Source: Sulfuriflexus sp032250955 (lineage in GTDB: Bacteria; Pseudomonadota; Gammaproteobacteria; AKS1). Taken from it: a stretch of DNA of 57,558 nucleotides. Within the stretch, counting starts at the first letter, position 1. Every line of letters begins with the position of its first letter. This document shows positions 1 to 8,411 of the stretch, in pieces. Both the position numbers and the translations under genes were made by a program. The notes beneath the pieces are model-generated. The model worked only from the letters and a program-made list of their open reading frames with translations, did not search any database and was not told the DNA's origin. Location: positions 1-57,558 of the forward strand of contig NZ_JAVVES010000008.1 of the NCBI RefSeq assembly GCF_032250955.1. Reading direction: 5' to 3'.

Positions 1-76
1 GACTGAAATCGCCTTATATCACGCGCTTGGAGCGCTACCTGCCCCGAAAACTACCCATGAATTTTTCTGACGAGGC
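1..76. repeat. Terminal repeat, left copy (inverted copy of 57483-57558)
   Basis: The first 76 bases are the exact reverse complement of the last 76 bases of the window; the two diverge at base 77. The repeat contains no gene by itself. The right-hand copy interrupts a CusB-like gene, so it is probably the end of an insertion sequence or similar dispersed repeat where assembly stopped. No transposase is visible. The family is not recognised. Confidence 0.85.
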
Positions 77-194
77 TGTTTTATTTACTCATGCCGTTGG
101 TTGTTCTTGAGGGCATTACCTGTATAGCGGCCTTTGCGACGTGCACGCTCCTCACGATGACTTGCAGGGCGCGCCTTTTGGAGGTGGCCCGCGG

Positions 195-1976
195 TCAGGT
201 AATGGCATCGAGTTCTATCCAGAAGGTGCTGCCCTGGCCGATAGTACTGTCTATACCGATAGCCCCGCCCATCATTTCGATGAGATGGCGGGTGACGGCC
301 AGGCCGATGCCGGTGCCTTCAATCTCTGTGGTTGCATCAAGCCGCTCAAAGTCAGCAAACAGGCGTTGCTGATCGGTATCTGAAATGCCCGGTCCGGTAT
401 CACGAATGCTGATGCGAATGCGTTGCTCACGGGTTAATTCCGCATCCAGGTAAACCGAGCCTTGTTCCGAATTGTACTTGATCGAGTTGGCCAGAATATT
501 GATAACGGCCTGCTTGAGTCGCAGCGGGTCAACCTTGAGGCGTAGCGCAGATCCATGGATGTTGTTTTCTATCGTGATCCCCTGTTTATCTGCAAGCGGG
601 TGCATCAGTTTGACACATTCCCGGGCAAGCTCGTGCAGCTCGAATTCAACCGGAAACAGATCCATCCGCCCCGACTCGATACGGGCGAGATCAAGAAGCT
701 GGTTGATGAGGTTCAGCAGGTGTTTGCCGCCCGCGACAATTTCATTGACGTGCGCGTGCTGGCTGGCACTGAGTGGTTCTTTCTGGTCGTATTCGAGCAG
801 CTGCGAGAAACCGAGAATCGCATTCAAAGGTGTGCGCAATTCATGACTCATGCGGGAGAGAAACTCGGTCTTGGTCTGACTGGCGGCCTCAGCCTCTTCT
901 TTTGCGCTTTGTAACTCGGCGGTACGCGATTCGACCAGTGCTTCAAGTTCGGCCTCGCGGGCCTCGGCAGCCTGCTCTGCGAGCTTGCGGATCGAGATGT
1001 CGCGTACCACCAGAACCCGGGCACCGGAAGTATGGCCATCAATTTCATGCAAGGGTCGCGCACTGACTTCTACCGGGAAGAATCGCCCATCTCGAGCCGT
1101 GCATGAAGCCTCTTTATCAAATTCGGGCAAACCGTCGGCATCGATGCCTTGCAGATTGAGAACGGCGCCAAGCGGCTGGCCACTTGCGGCGGCGATGCTG
1201 TAGCCGGTCAGGTGCTCAGCCGCCTCATTCATGTCAATGACTGTGCCATCTATGTCACAGCTGATGACACCATCGGCAATCGAATGCAGTACGGTTTCGG
1301 CATATTCTTTCTCGCGAAACAACTGCTGTTCGGAATGGGCAGTGTGACGGATGATATAAATAGCGATTGCTATTCCGGCGAGGATAACGACAACGGCCAT
1401 GAAAGTAATGACATACAGCGAGGTACGCAGCTCACGGCCGATATCCAGCGTCGCCTGGCGGGTGCTTTCACGTTGCATGGCCTGGAGCTTGCCGGCATAG
1501 GCATAATTGGCCCGTTGCAGGGGGACGGCGCGGGTCACAAACACCTGACGGGCCTCGTCGAAACGCTCCTGATCAATGAGTTTGATGATCTCATTATGCG
1601 ACTGCGCGATCTCAAAGGACTTGAGCCGTGCCGTTTCCAGTAGCCGCTCCTCTGCAGCACTGAGCTGGCTTTGCCGCAGGGCGTCGCGGGCCAGAACGAA
1701 GCGGGTACCATGGCGGTTGAAGCGCAGAAATTCCTCATCACGTTCAAAGGGGTCATCCATGAGCAGCATCTGGCTGAGTGAGATTGAGCGGTTGCGGCCG
1801 GCCAGGCGCATATCGTGAAGCAGGTCATTTTTAAGGTTATTGCTGCTGATCACCTTTTCAAGGCGCTGGGTTCCCGAATGGATGTGCATGGCCGCCAGCG
1901 CGGTAAACAGTGCTACCAGGCCGAGCACAAGGGCAAAGGCACCGACGAGGGCCGTTTGGGTCGTTCGAAATTGCAT
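195..1976 (-). CDS. Membrane-bound hybrid-free sensor histidine kinase with PAS domain
   Basis: A 593-residue sensor kinase. A first membrane segment lies at about residues 8-30 and a second at about 186-210, enclosing a helical periplasmic sensor region of the four-helix-bundle kind. A PAS domain follows at about 225-335, then a coiled coil, then the HisKA domain with the H-box SHELRTPLNA (phospho-acceptor His near 378). The HATPase domain has an N-box (NILANSIKYN near 493), a G1 box DTGPGIS near 526 and a G2 box GTGIGLAV near 554. It ends normally just after the GSTFWIEL strand, so it is complete and has no receiver domain. No response regulator gene is adjacent, so it is an orphan here; a partner could lie beyond the left edge. 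The signal sensed is unknown. It is transcribed divergently from trpF. Confidence 0.9.
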   Translation of the reverse strand: MQFRTTQTALVGAFALVLGLVALFTALAAMHIHSGTQRLEKVISSNNLKNDLLHDMRLAGRNRSISLSQMLLMDDPFERDEEFLRFNRHGTRFVLARDALRQSQLSAAEERLLETARLKSFEIAQSHNEIIKLIDQERFDEARQVFVTRAVPLQRANYAYAGKLQAMQRESTRQATLDIGRELRTSLYVITFMAVVVILAGIAIAIYIIRHTAHSEQQLFREKEYAETVLHSIADGVISCDIDGTVIDMNEAAEHLTGYSIAAASGQPLGAVLNLQGIDADGLPEFDKEASCTARDGRFFPVEVSARPLHEIDGHTSGARVLVVRDISIRKLAEQAAEAREAELEALVESRTAELQSAKEEAEAASQTKTEFLSRMSHELRTPLNAILGFSQLLEYDQKEPLSASQHAHVNEIVAGGKHLLNLINQLLDLARIESGRMDLFPVEFELHELARECVKLMHPLADKQGITIENNIHGSALRLKVDPLRLKQAVINILANSIKYNSEQGSVYLDAELTREQRIRISIRDTGPGISDTDQQRLFADFERLDATTEIEGTGIGLAVTRHLIEMMGGAIGIDSTIGQGSTFWIELDAIT

Positions 1977-2141
1977 TCAGGCGCTCCGCGTTTATTCTTC
2001 TATGCCTGGCCGCGCGGGTTATTATCGGTTAACCGGCCTGGACGAAGGCGTTACTGGCATATCCATTCGCCAAGTCTTCCGTTAAAATACACACCTTCCA
2101 CGTATTTATCGACCGAATCACATTATTTTTGAGATAAGAAC

Positions 2142-2780
2142 ATGTCGACACGGATAAAAATCTGCGGGATCACGCGCCCGGAAGATGGTATTGCAGCGGC
2201 ACTGGCCGGGGCGGATGCCATCGGCCTGGTCTTTTACCCGACATCACCCCGGGCGGTGAGCATCGATCAGGCCGCCAGGATCTGCGCAGCATTGCCGCCG
2301 TTTGTCACTACAGTAGCGCTGTTTGTCGATGCCGGGCAGCTTGCTATCGAGGACGTGCTGGATGCTGTGCCGATCGACCTGTTGCAATTCCACGGCAACG
2401 AAACACCTGCCCAGTGTGAGGTATTCGCGAAACCCTATATAAAGGCCATCCGCATGAGTGAAGAGGCGAACCTGGCCGAAGCCGCCGCTGAATATGCCTC
2501 GGCGCGCGGCCTGCTGGTTGATGCCTGGTCGCCGACCGAGGCCGGCGGTACCGGCGAATGCTTTGACTGGGCGCGTGTCAGCCCGGCTATGCGTGACGGG
2601 CTGGAAACCCCTATAATCCTTGCTGGTGGTCTGCACCCGGGTAACGTTGCCGAGGCCATCGCCACCGTTAAACCATACGCTGTTGATGTGAGCAGCGGGG
2701 TAGAGATAAGCAAGGGCAGCAAGGATATCGACAAAATCACGGCCTTTATGCAGGCCGTCAGACAGGCAGACAACACATGA
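2142..2780 (+). CDS. trpF: Phosphoribosylanthranilate isomerase
   Basis: A 212-residue TIM-barrel enzyme that converts N-(5-phosphoribosyl)anthranilate to the CdRP intermediate of tryptophan synthesis in the cytoplasm. The start KICGITRPEDG carries the catalytic cysteine, and the general-acid aspartate lies in the LLVDAWSP region near residue 126. The C-terminal phosphate-binding loops (LAGGLHPGNV, VDVSSGVE) are intact. The ATG at 2142 is preceded by a GAGATAAG-like ribosome site. The stop codon overlaps the trpB start (ATGA), so trpF and trpB are translationally coupled. The split trpF-trpB-trpA arrangement, away from trpE/G/D/C, is the one found in pseudomonads and many other gammaproteobacteria. 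Confidence 0.97.
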   Translation: MSTRIKICGITRPEDGIAAALAGADAIGLVFYPTSPRAVSIDQAARICAALPPFVTTVALFVDAGQLAIEDVLDAVPIDLLQFHGNETPAQCEVFAKPYIKAIRMSEEANLAEAAAEYASARGLLVDAWSPTEAGGTGECFDWARVSPAMRDGLETPIILAGGLHPGNVAEAIATVKPYAVDVSSGVEISKGSKDIDKITAFMQAVRQADNT

Positions 2781-3997
2781 ATGACGAAGCAAACGCCAAA
2801 GACTACATGCACATGCCCGACGCGCGTGGTCATTTTGGACAATTCGGGGGCCGTTTTGTCTCCGAGACGCTGATGGAGGCGATTGATGAGCTGACCGCGG
2901 CCTACGAGAAGTACAGCAAGGACCCCGATTTCCTCGCCGAGTTTGACTACGACCTCGAACATTATGTCGGCCGCCCGTCGCCGCTGTACCATGCCGAGCG
3001 CTGGAGTCGTGAGCTCGGCGGCGCACAGATCTATCTGAAGCGTGAAGACCTCAATCACACCGGCGCGCACAAGATCAACAACACCATCGGTCAGGCGCTG
3101 CTCGCCAGGCGCATGGGCAAGAAGCGGGTCATTGCCGAGACCGGCGCCGGGCAGCACGGCGTGGCTTCGGCCACAGTCGCGGCCCGCTTTGGCATGGAGT
3201 GTGTCGTCTACATGGGCGCTGAAGATATCCAGCGACAGGCCCTGAACGTCTATCGTATGAAACTGCTCGGTGCCAAAGTGGTGGCGGTGGAATCGGGCTC
3301 GAAGACGCTAAAAGACGCGCTCAACGAGGCCATGCGTGACTGGGTTACCAATGTTGACGATACCTTTTATATTATTGGCACCGTGGCCGGACCGCATCCG
3401 TATCCGACCATGGTGCGTGATTTCCAGGCAGTGATCGGCCGCGAGGCTCGTGCGCAGTGCCAGAAACAGACCGGTCGCCTGCCGGATGCGCTGATTGCCT
3501 GTGTTGGCGGTGGTTCGAATGCGATTGGCCTTTTCCATCCTTTCCTCAATGATGCAAGTGTGAAGATTTATGGCGTCGAAGCCGCCGGTGACGGTCTCGA
3601 TACCGGTCACCACGCCGCACCCTTGTGCGCCGGCAAGCCAGGTGTGCTGCATGGTAACCGCACCTACCTGATGGAAGACAACGACGGCCAGATCACCGAG
3701 ACCCATTCCATTTCCGCCGGCCTCGATTACCCGGGTGTGGGGCCTGAGCACGCCTGGCTGAAAGATGTCGGTCGCGCTAACTATGTGGCGGTGAATGACG
3801 AAGAGGCGGTGGCGGCCTTTCATGACCTGACCCGTATCGAGGGTATTCTGCCCGCCCTCGAGTCGAGCCATGCCCTGGCCTATGCGAAAAAGCTCGCCCC
3901 GACCATGGGCAAGGAAGAAATAATAATCATTAATCTGTCCGGTCGTGGTGACAAGGACATTCATACCGTCGCGGCACGGGAAGGTATTCAGTTTTAA
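2777..3997 (+). CDS. trpB: Tryptophan synthase beta chain
   Basis: A 406-residue PLP enzyme that joins indole and L-serine to form tryptophan. The PLP lysine lies in HTGAHKINNT (K99). The catalytic glutamate follows in ETGAGQHG (E121), and the PLP phosphate loop GGGSNAIG lies near 244-251. The length is typical. The ATG overlaps the trpF stop by four bases. trpA begins two bases after the stop, so the alpha and beta subunits, which form an alpha2-beta2 channel complex, are made from one message. All key residues are present; nothing is unusual. Confidence 0.98.
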   Translation: MNDEANAKDYMHMPDARGHFGQFGGRFVSETLMEAIDELTAAYEKYSKDPDFLAEFDYDLEHYVGRPSPLYHAERWSRELGGAQIYLKREDLNHTGAHKINNTIGQALLARRMGKKRVIAETGAGQHGVASATVAARFGMECVVYMGAEDIQRQALNVYRMKLLGAKVVAVESGSKTLKDALNEAMRDWVTNVDDTFYIIGTVAGPHPYPTMVRDFQAVIGREARAQCQKQTGRLPDALIACVGGGSNAIGLFHPFLNDASVKIYGVEAAGDGLDTGHHAAPLCAGKPGVLHGNRTYLMEDNDGQITETHSISAGLDYPGVGPEHAWLKDVGRANYVAVNDEEAVAAFHDLTRIEGILPALESSHALAYAKKLAPTMGKEEIIIINLSGRGDKDIHTVAAREGIQF

Positions 3998-3999
3998 TC

Positions 4000-4806
4000 A
4001 TGAGTCGTATTACAGCAAAATTTGAGGCCTTGAAAGCCACCGGGCGAAAGGCCTTGATACCTTATGTGACGGCCGGTGACCCTAATCCGAACGTGACCGT
4101 ACCGCTCATGCATGACATGGTCGCAGCCGGTGCCGACATCATCGAACTTGGCGTGCCGTTTTCCGATCCGATGGCCGATGGACCTGTGATCCAGAAAGCC
4201 AGTGAGCGCGCCCTTGTGCATCACACCAGTCTGCGCGATGTGATCAGCATGGTGAAAGAGTTTCGCAGTGTAGATAACGAGACACCCGTGGTGCTCATGG
4301 GCTACCTGAACCCGATTGAGATCATGGGTTACGAGACCTTTGCCCGCGAGGCCGCGGGAGCCGGTGTCGATGGTGTCCTCACCGTGGATTTGCCGCCGGA
4401 AGAGGGTGAGGTTGCCATCCAGGCCTTTGCTGTCAATGGTCTGGACCCGATATTCCTGATTGCTCCGACGACGACCGCTGCACGTATGCAAAAGGTCTGT
4501 GATGCGGCGCGTGGTTTTGTCTACTACGTCTCGCTGAAGGGTGTAACAGGTGCGGCGACGCTGGATACGGCTGCCGTGGCCACGAAGATAGCGCAGATCC
4601 GCCACTGTACGGAGATGCCGGTCGGGGTCGGGTTTGGTATCAAGGATGCCGAGACGGCCGCTGCGGTGGGCACCGTGGCCGATGCCGTGGTGGTCGGTAG
4701 CGCCCTGGTCAACCAGGTGGAGGCACATATCCTTGAACCCGAGGCGATTTCGCCGGCTATCTGCGCCATCCTGGGCAGTATCCGCAAGGCGCTGGATGGC
4801 CTCTAG
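4000..4806 (+). CDS. trpA: Tryptophan synthase alpha chain
   Basis: A 268-residue TIM-barrel subunit that cleaves indole-3-glycerol phosphate to indole and glyceraldehyde 3-phosphate and passes indole to TrpB. The catalytic glutamate is E49 (DIIELGVPFSDP) and the catalytic aspartate is D60 (MADGPVIQ). The C-terminal phosphate-binding segment GFGIKDAETA and the VVGSALV strand are intact. It starts two bases after the trpB stop and is the last gene of the trp run. A 95-base spacer with its own -10 hexamer separates it from accD. Confidence 0.98.
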   Translation: MSRITAKFEALKATGRKALIPYVTAGDPNPNVTVPLMHDMVAAGADIIELGVPFSDPMADGPVIQKASERALVHHTSLRDVISMVKEFRSVDNETPVVLMGYLNPIEIMGYETFAREAAGAGVDGVLTVDLPPEEGEVAIQAFAVNGLDPIFLIAPTTTAARMQKVCDAARGFVYYVSLKGVTGAATLDTAAVATKIAQIRHCTEMPVGVGFGIKDAETAAAVGTVADAVVVGSALVNQVEAHILEPEAISPAICAILGSIRKALDGL

Positions 4807-4843
4807 CAGTCGGCATCGGCTGGGCAATCTGGCAGGATAGGTC

Positions 4844-4849
4844 TATAAT
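4844..4849 (+). promoter_or_regulatory. Candidate -10 element upstream of accD
   Basis: A perfect TATAAT lies at 4844-4849, about 53 bases before the accD start, in the only substantial gap between trpA and accD. The -35 region (around 4821) is weak. It suggests that accD can be transcribed independently of trpFBA. Confidence 0.4.
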
Positions 4850-4901
4850 CAAATCTGCCCGTTTCAATTCGGGTGACTTCTCAGAAATATGATAGAACAT
4901 T

Positions 4902-5846
4902 ATGAGCTGGTTCGAAAAATTACTACCATCAAAGATTCGCACCGATAGCACGACACGCAAGAGCGTGCCCGAAGGCCTGTGGAAGAAATGTGCAGCCTGT
5001 AACGCGGTGCTGTACCGGGCCGAGCTCGAGCGTAACCTGGATGTCTGCCCGAAGTGCGATCATCATATGCGCATCGGTGCCCGTCGTCGTCTCGAGACCT
5101 TCCTCGACCCTGAACCGCGTGTTGAACTTGGCCGCGAACTCCGCCCTGTTGATGCCCTCAAGTTCCGCGACAGCAAAAAGTACAAGGATCGCCTCACCAG
5201 CGCACAGAAGGCCACGGGTGAAGAAGATGCCCTGATCGTGATGCATGGCCAGGTCAATGGTATTCCACTGGTGGCATGCGCATTTGAATTTCGCTTCATG
5301 GGTGGCTCGATGGGTTCCGTGGTCGGCGAACGTTTCCGTCGCGCCGCTGAATTCTGTATCGTCGAAGAATTGCCGCTGGTCTGCTTCTCCGCCAGTGGCG
5401 GCGCGCGTATGCAGGAGGCCCTGTTCTCCCTCATGCAGATGGCCAAGACCAGCGCCGCGCTGGCCAGGTTGTCACGCCGCGGCCTGCCGTTTATTTCGGT
5501 GATGACCGACCCGACCATGGGGGGAGTCTCGGCCAGTCTGGCCATGCTCGGTGATATCAACATGGCCGAGCCGAATGCCTTGATTGGTTTTGCCGGCCCC
5601 CGCGTGATCGAGCAGACCGTGCGCGAGACCCTGCCGGAAGGTTTCCAGCGGAGTGAGTTTCTGCTTGAACATGGAGCTATCGACATCATCGTCGATCGCC
5701 GCCAGATGCGGGATAAGGTCAGCCAGCTGCTGGCCATGCTGACACGTCAACCGGCTCCCGTGCTGGCGACTGCCGCCGAACGTGAGGCAAAACATGCCGA
5801 AGACGCCGACGTCACTGAAATACCTGCCGTTACCACGCCGGTATGA
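4902..5846 (+). CDS. accD: Acetyl-CoA carboxylase carboxyltransferase subunit beta
   Basis: A 314-residue subunit that, with AccA, transfers the carboxyl group from biotin carrier protein to acetyl-CoA to make malonyl-CoA. The N-terminal C4 zinc ribbon is clear: CAAC at C30/C33 and CPKC at C49/C52. The crotonase-like carboxyltransferase domain follows, with the SGGARMQEALFSLMQM segment and the oxyanion-forming glycine-rich stretches. The C-terminal tail beyond about residue 285 is low-complexity, as usual. It lies between trpA and folC, the order known from Pseudomonas. Confidence 0.97.
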   Translation: MSWFEKLLPSKIRTDSTTRKSVPEGLWKKCAACNAVLYRAELERNLDVCPKCDHHMRIGARRRLETFLDPEPRVELGRELRPVDALKFRDSKKYKDRLTSAQKATGEEDALIVMHGQVNGIPLVACAFEFRFMGGSMGSVVGERFRRAAEFCIVEELPLVCFSASGGARMQEALFSLMQMAKTSAALARLSRRGLPFISVMTDPTMGGVSASLAMLGDINMAEPNALIGFAGPRVIEQTVRETLPEGFQRSEFLLEHGAIDIIVDRRQMRDKVSQLLAMLTRQPAPVLATAAEREAKHAEDADVTEIPAVTTPV

Positions 5847-5884
5847 TCAACTGATGCCCCTGGCTAACACGCAGTTCTGACAGC

Positions 5885-7174
5885 ATGCCGGCACTTGACG
5901 CCACCACTTCATTGAGCGACTGGTTAACGTGGCTCGAGACACTGCACCCCACTGAAATTGAGCTTGGTCTGACCCGTGTCGCCGAGGTTTACCAGCGCAT
6001 GGGCTGCCGGCGTCCTGCCCGCTACGTCATCACCGTGGCCGGCACTAATGGCAAGGGCTCAACAATTGCCATGCTGGAAAGCATTTTGCTCAGTGCCGGT
6101 TACGCGGTTGGCAGCTATACCTCGCCTCACCTGCATCACTACAGTGAGCGGGTTCGCGTCGATGGCGTCGACAGGAGCGACAAGAGCCTGTGCCGCGCCT
6201 TCACACGGGTGAACGCGGCACGCGGCGAGGTGTCATTAACCTATTTCGAGTTTGGCACCCTCGCCGCCCTGGATATATTCAGCCGCAATCATCTCGATGT
6301 CGCGCTACTTGAAGTCGGTCTCGGCGGTCGACTGGACGCCGTCAATATTATCGACCCGGATATTGCCGTGATCACCAGTATCGCGCTTGACCATGAAGAA
6401 TGGTTGGGCAGTGACCGTGAGGCGATAGGCCTTGAAAAGGCCGGCATCATGCGGGCGGGGATCCCGGTAGTGTGCGGGGACCGCCAGCCGCCACAAAGCC
6501 TGTTGCAGTGCGCGGCAGACTTGAAGGTCAGCCTGTCTTGCCTCGGCCAGCAGTTTGGGTATGAAGCCGACACTGAAACCTGGACCTGGTGGAGCGATAA
6601 CGGGCAGGGTCAGTTGAGCCATGTCGGCTTGCCGCAACCCGCGCTCTCCGGTGGCTTCCAGCTCGACAATGCGGCCACCGTGCTGGCGACCCTGCAATGT
6701 CTCAGAGAGGTACCCGTGGATCGGTTCGATATCGAGGAAGGCCTCAAACATGTCCGCTTGCCGGGGCGTTTCCAGCTCCTGGCGACGACGGCCATCCCCA
6801 GCATTTATGACGTGGCGCATAACCCGCATGCGGCCGCTGCCCTGGCGCTGAGTCTACAGGCGCAGCGGGTGACGGGGCGCACCCGCATGGTATTTGGTGC
6901 CATGGCCGACAAGGATATCGCCCTTATCGTGAACGAGTTGTCCGCCGTTGTGGATCGCTGGTACCTGGCCGCGCCGCGGATTGCCCGTGCCGCACAACCC
7001 GAACAGATATCGACTATATTGCGGGAGCAGGGTATCAGCGAAGACAATATGCAATCGTATGCAGGTGTCAGCCAGGCCTTTGAGGCGGCGCAGGCCGAGG
7101 CGGAAGAAGATGACCGCATTGTGGTCTGTGGTTCCTTCTATACTGTGGCAGAGGCATTGCCAGCGCATGTATAA
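5885..7174 (+). CDS. folC: Bifunctional folylpolyglutamate synthase / dihydrofolate synthase
   Basis: A 429-residue Mur-ligase-type enzyme that adds glutamate to dihydropteroate and then extends the polyglutamate tail of folates. The P-loop is VAGTNGKGST at residues 51-60. The SYTSPHLHHYSER segment (folate contact and omega loop), the second nucleotide-binding motif around ALDHEEWLG, and the C-terminal YDVAHNPHAA motif of the Mur ligase fold are all present. The start ATG at 5885 is 38 bases after the accD stop. Nothing is missing. Confidence 0.96.
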   Translation: MPALDATTSLSDWLTWLETLHPTEIELGLTRVAEVYQRMGCRRPARYVITVAGTNGKGSTIAMLESILLSAGYAVGSYTSPHLHHYSERVRVDGVDRSDKSLCRAFTRVNAARGEVSLTYFEFGTLAALDIFSRNHLDVALLEVGLGGRLDAVNIIDPDIAVITSIALDHEEWLGSDREAIGLEKAGIMRAGIPVVCGDRQPPQSLLQCAADLKVSLSCLGQQFGYEADTETWTWWSDNGQGQLSHVGLPQPALSGGFQLDNAATVLATLQCLREVPVDRFDIEEGLKHVRLPGRFQLLATTAIPSIYDVAHNPHAAAALALSLQAQRVTGRTRMVFGAMADKDIALIVNELSAVVDRWYLAAPRIARAAQPEQISTILREQGISEDNMQSYAGVSQAFEAAQAEAEEDDRIVVCGSFYTVAEALPAHV

Positions 7175-7205
7175 TGCTTGCAGCAGGGAAACAGAGGTAT
7201 AGGTA

Positions 7206-7820
7206 GTGGACGATATTAATCTCAAACAGCGACTCGTCGGGGCCGTGGTGCTCGTCTCGCTGGCCGTGATCTTCATCCCGATGATTCTCGATGGCCGTGA
7301 TCCGACGGTGAACTACATTACCAAGAGCAACATTCCGCCCAAACCGGAGCGTGACTTTGTCTCCCGCGTCATCCCCCTGAATCCCTCGCCCGTTCCGCAA
7401 CCGGAATTGCTGAGCGAAGCACCGGCGGTGGAAACCGGACTGCAGGTCGATGATACCCCACCAGCGGAGACAGACACCGAAACACCGGCAGAGGCGCCAG
7501 CTGCCCCGAAGCCGGTGGCCAAACCCAAACCTGAAGCCGTGGTTGCCGCCAAACCGGAGATAGTCGTCAAGCCCAAAACCGGTCTGAGTGCGTGGGCCGT
7601 GCAGGTGGGTAGTTTCAGTTCAAAGGAAAATGCCTATGCCTTGCGTGACAAGCTGCGCAAGCAGGGCTTCACCGTCTTTGTTGATACCATATACAGCAAG
7701 GACACACCGGTTTTTCGGGTCCGCGTCGGACCGGAAATCAAGCGTGAACAGGCCGATGCCTTGCAGGCAAAACTGGCCAAACAACTCAAGGCCAGGCCCA
7801 TTGTTGTCCAACACCCCTGA
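7206..7820 (+). CDS. SPOR-domain cell division protein (DedD-like)
   Basis: A 204-residue inner-membrane protein, probably the DedD counterpart, that binds denuded septal peptidoglycan through a SPOR domain. The order is a short cytoplasmic start, one membrane segment at about residues 10-28 (LVGAVVLVSLAVIFIPMIL), a Pro/Ala/Glu/Lys-rich linker at about 55-120, and a C-terminal SPOR domain at about 123-204 that begins AWAVQVGSFSSKENA. The GTG start at 7206 puts the basic residues before the membrane helix. The position between folC and cvpA matches the conserved folC-dedD-cvpA-purF order of gammaproteobacteria. Confidence 0.88.
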   Translation: MDDINLKQRLVGAVVLVSLAVIFIPMILDGRDPTVNYITKSNIPPKPERDFVSRVIPLNPSPVPQPELLSEAPAVETGLQVDDTPPAETDTETPAEAPAAPKPVAKPKPEAVVAAKPEIVVKPKTGLSAWAVQVGSFSSKENAYALRDKLRKQGFTVFVDTIYSKDTPVFRVRVGPEIKREQADALQAKLAKQLKARPIVVQHP

Positions 7821-7910
7821 GCAGATGAGTATACTGAGACATATTGTTGCGCCTCTGCTAGGATCCGCCGCTCTGATTACCGGCCTTTGATGAGCCGGCG
7901 GAGTTAAAGC

Positions 7911-8402
7911 ATGATCTGGGTAGATTACGGCATTTTAATTATCGTGGCACTGTCGGCAGTGATTAGCGTCATGCGCGGTTTTGTCCGCGAAGCCCTGTCA
8001 CTGGCGGCCTGGGTGGCGGCCTTCTGGGTAGCCTTCAGTTTTCATCAACACCTGGCCGTCCTTTTCACCGATTATATTGACGCACCTTCCATCCGCCTGA
8101 TTTCCGCCTTTGCCCTGCTGTTTGTGGTGACCCTCGTGATTTGTGCCATTATTAATAACCTCGTGGCCAAACTGGTGAAGCAGTCCGGCCTGAGTGGCAC
8201 GGATCGTATGCTCGGCGTGATATTCGGTGTGGCACGCGGCGCGGTCATTGTCGCGATCCTGGTTTTGCTGGCCGGACTGACACCCTTGCCCGCAGACCCG
8301 TGGTGGAAGGAATCCACATTTATTGTTCATTTTCAAACCATGGCGTTATGGCTGCGGGATTTCCTGCCGCCGGATATTGCCGGAAATTTCCAGTACGATT
8401 GA
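7911..8402 (+). CDS. cvpA: CvpA family membrane protein
   Basis: A 163-residue integral membrane protein with four predicted helices (about residues 5-22, 26-45, 62-82 and 100-122). It belongs to the CvpA family, named for colicin V production in E. coli; its biochemical role is poorly defined, with envelope roles reported. It lies ten bases before purF, and the cvpA-purF pair is a conserved operon. The ATG at 7911 follows a GGAG-containing ribosome site. Confidence 0.92.
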   Translation: MIWVDYGILIIVALSAVISVMRGFVREALSLAAWVAAFWVAFSFHQHLAVLFTDYIDAPSIRLISAFALLFVVTLVICAIINNLVAKLVKQSGLSGTDRMLGVIFGVARGAVIVAILVLLAGLTPLPADPWWKESTFIVHFQTMALWLRDFLPPDIAGNFQYD

Positions 8403-8411
8403 GGGCGCTTT

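Noticed and set aside
77..194. A second gene downstream of the left-end histidine kinase
   Set aside because: The open frame on the minus strand has no start codon of its own and no recognisable content; the kinase ends normally before it.
7825..7890. Possible 21-residue peptide gene between the SPOR protein and cvpA
   Set aside because: There is no ribosome site, it is very short, and its codon pattern is not distinctive; probably chance.
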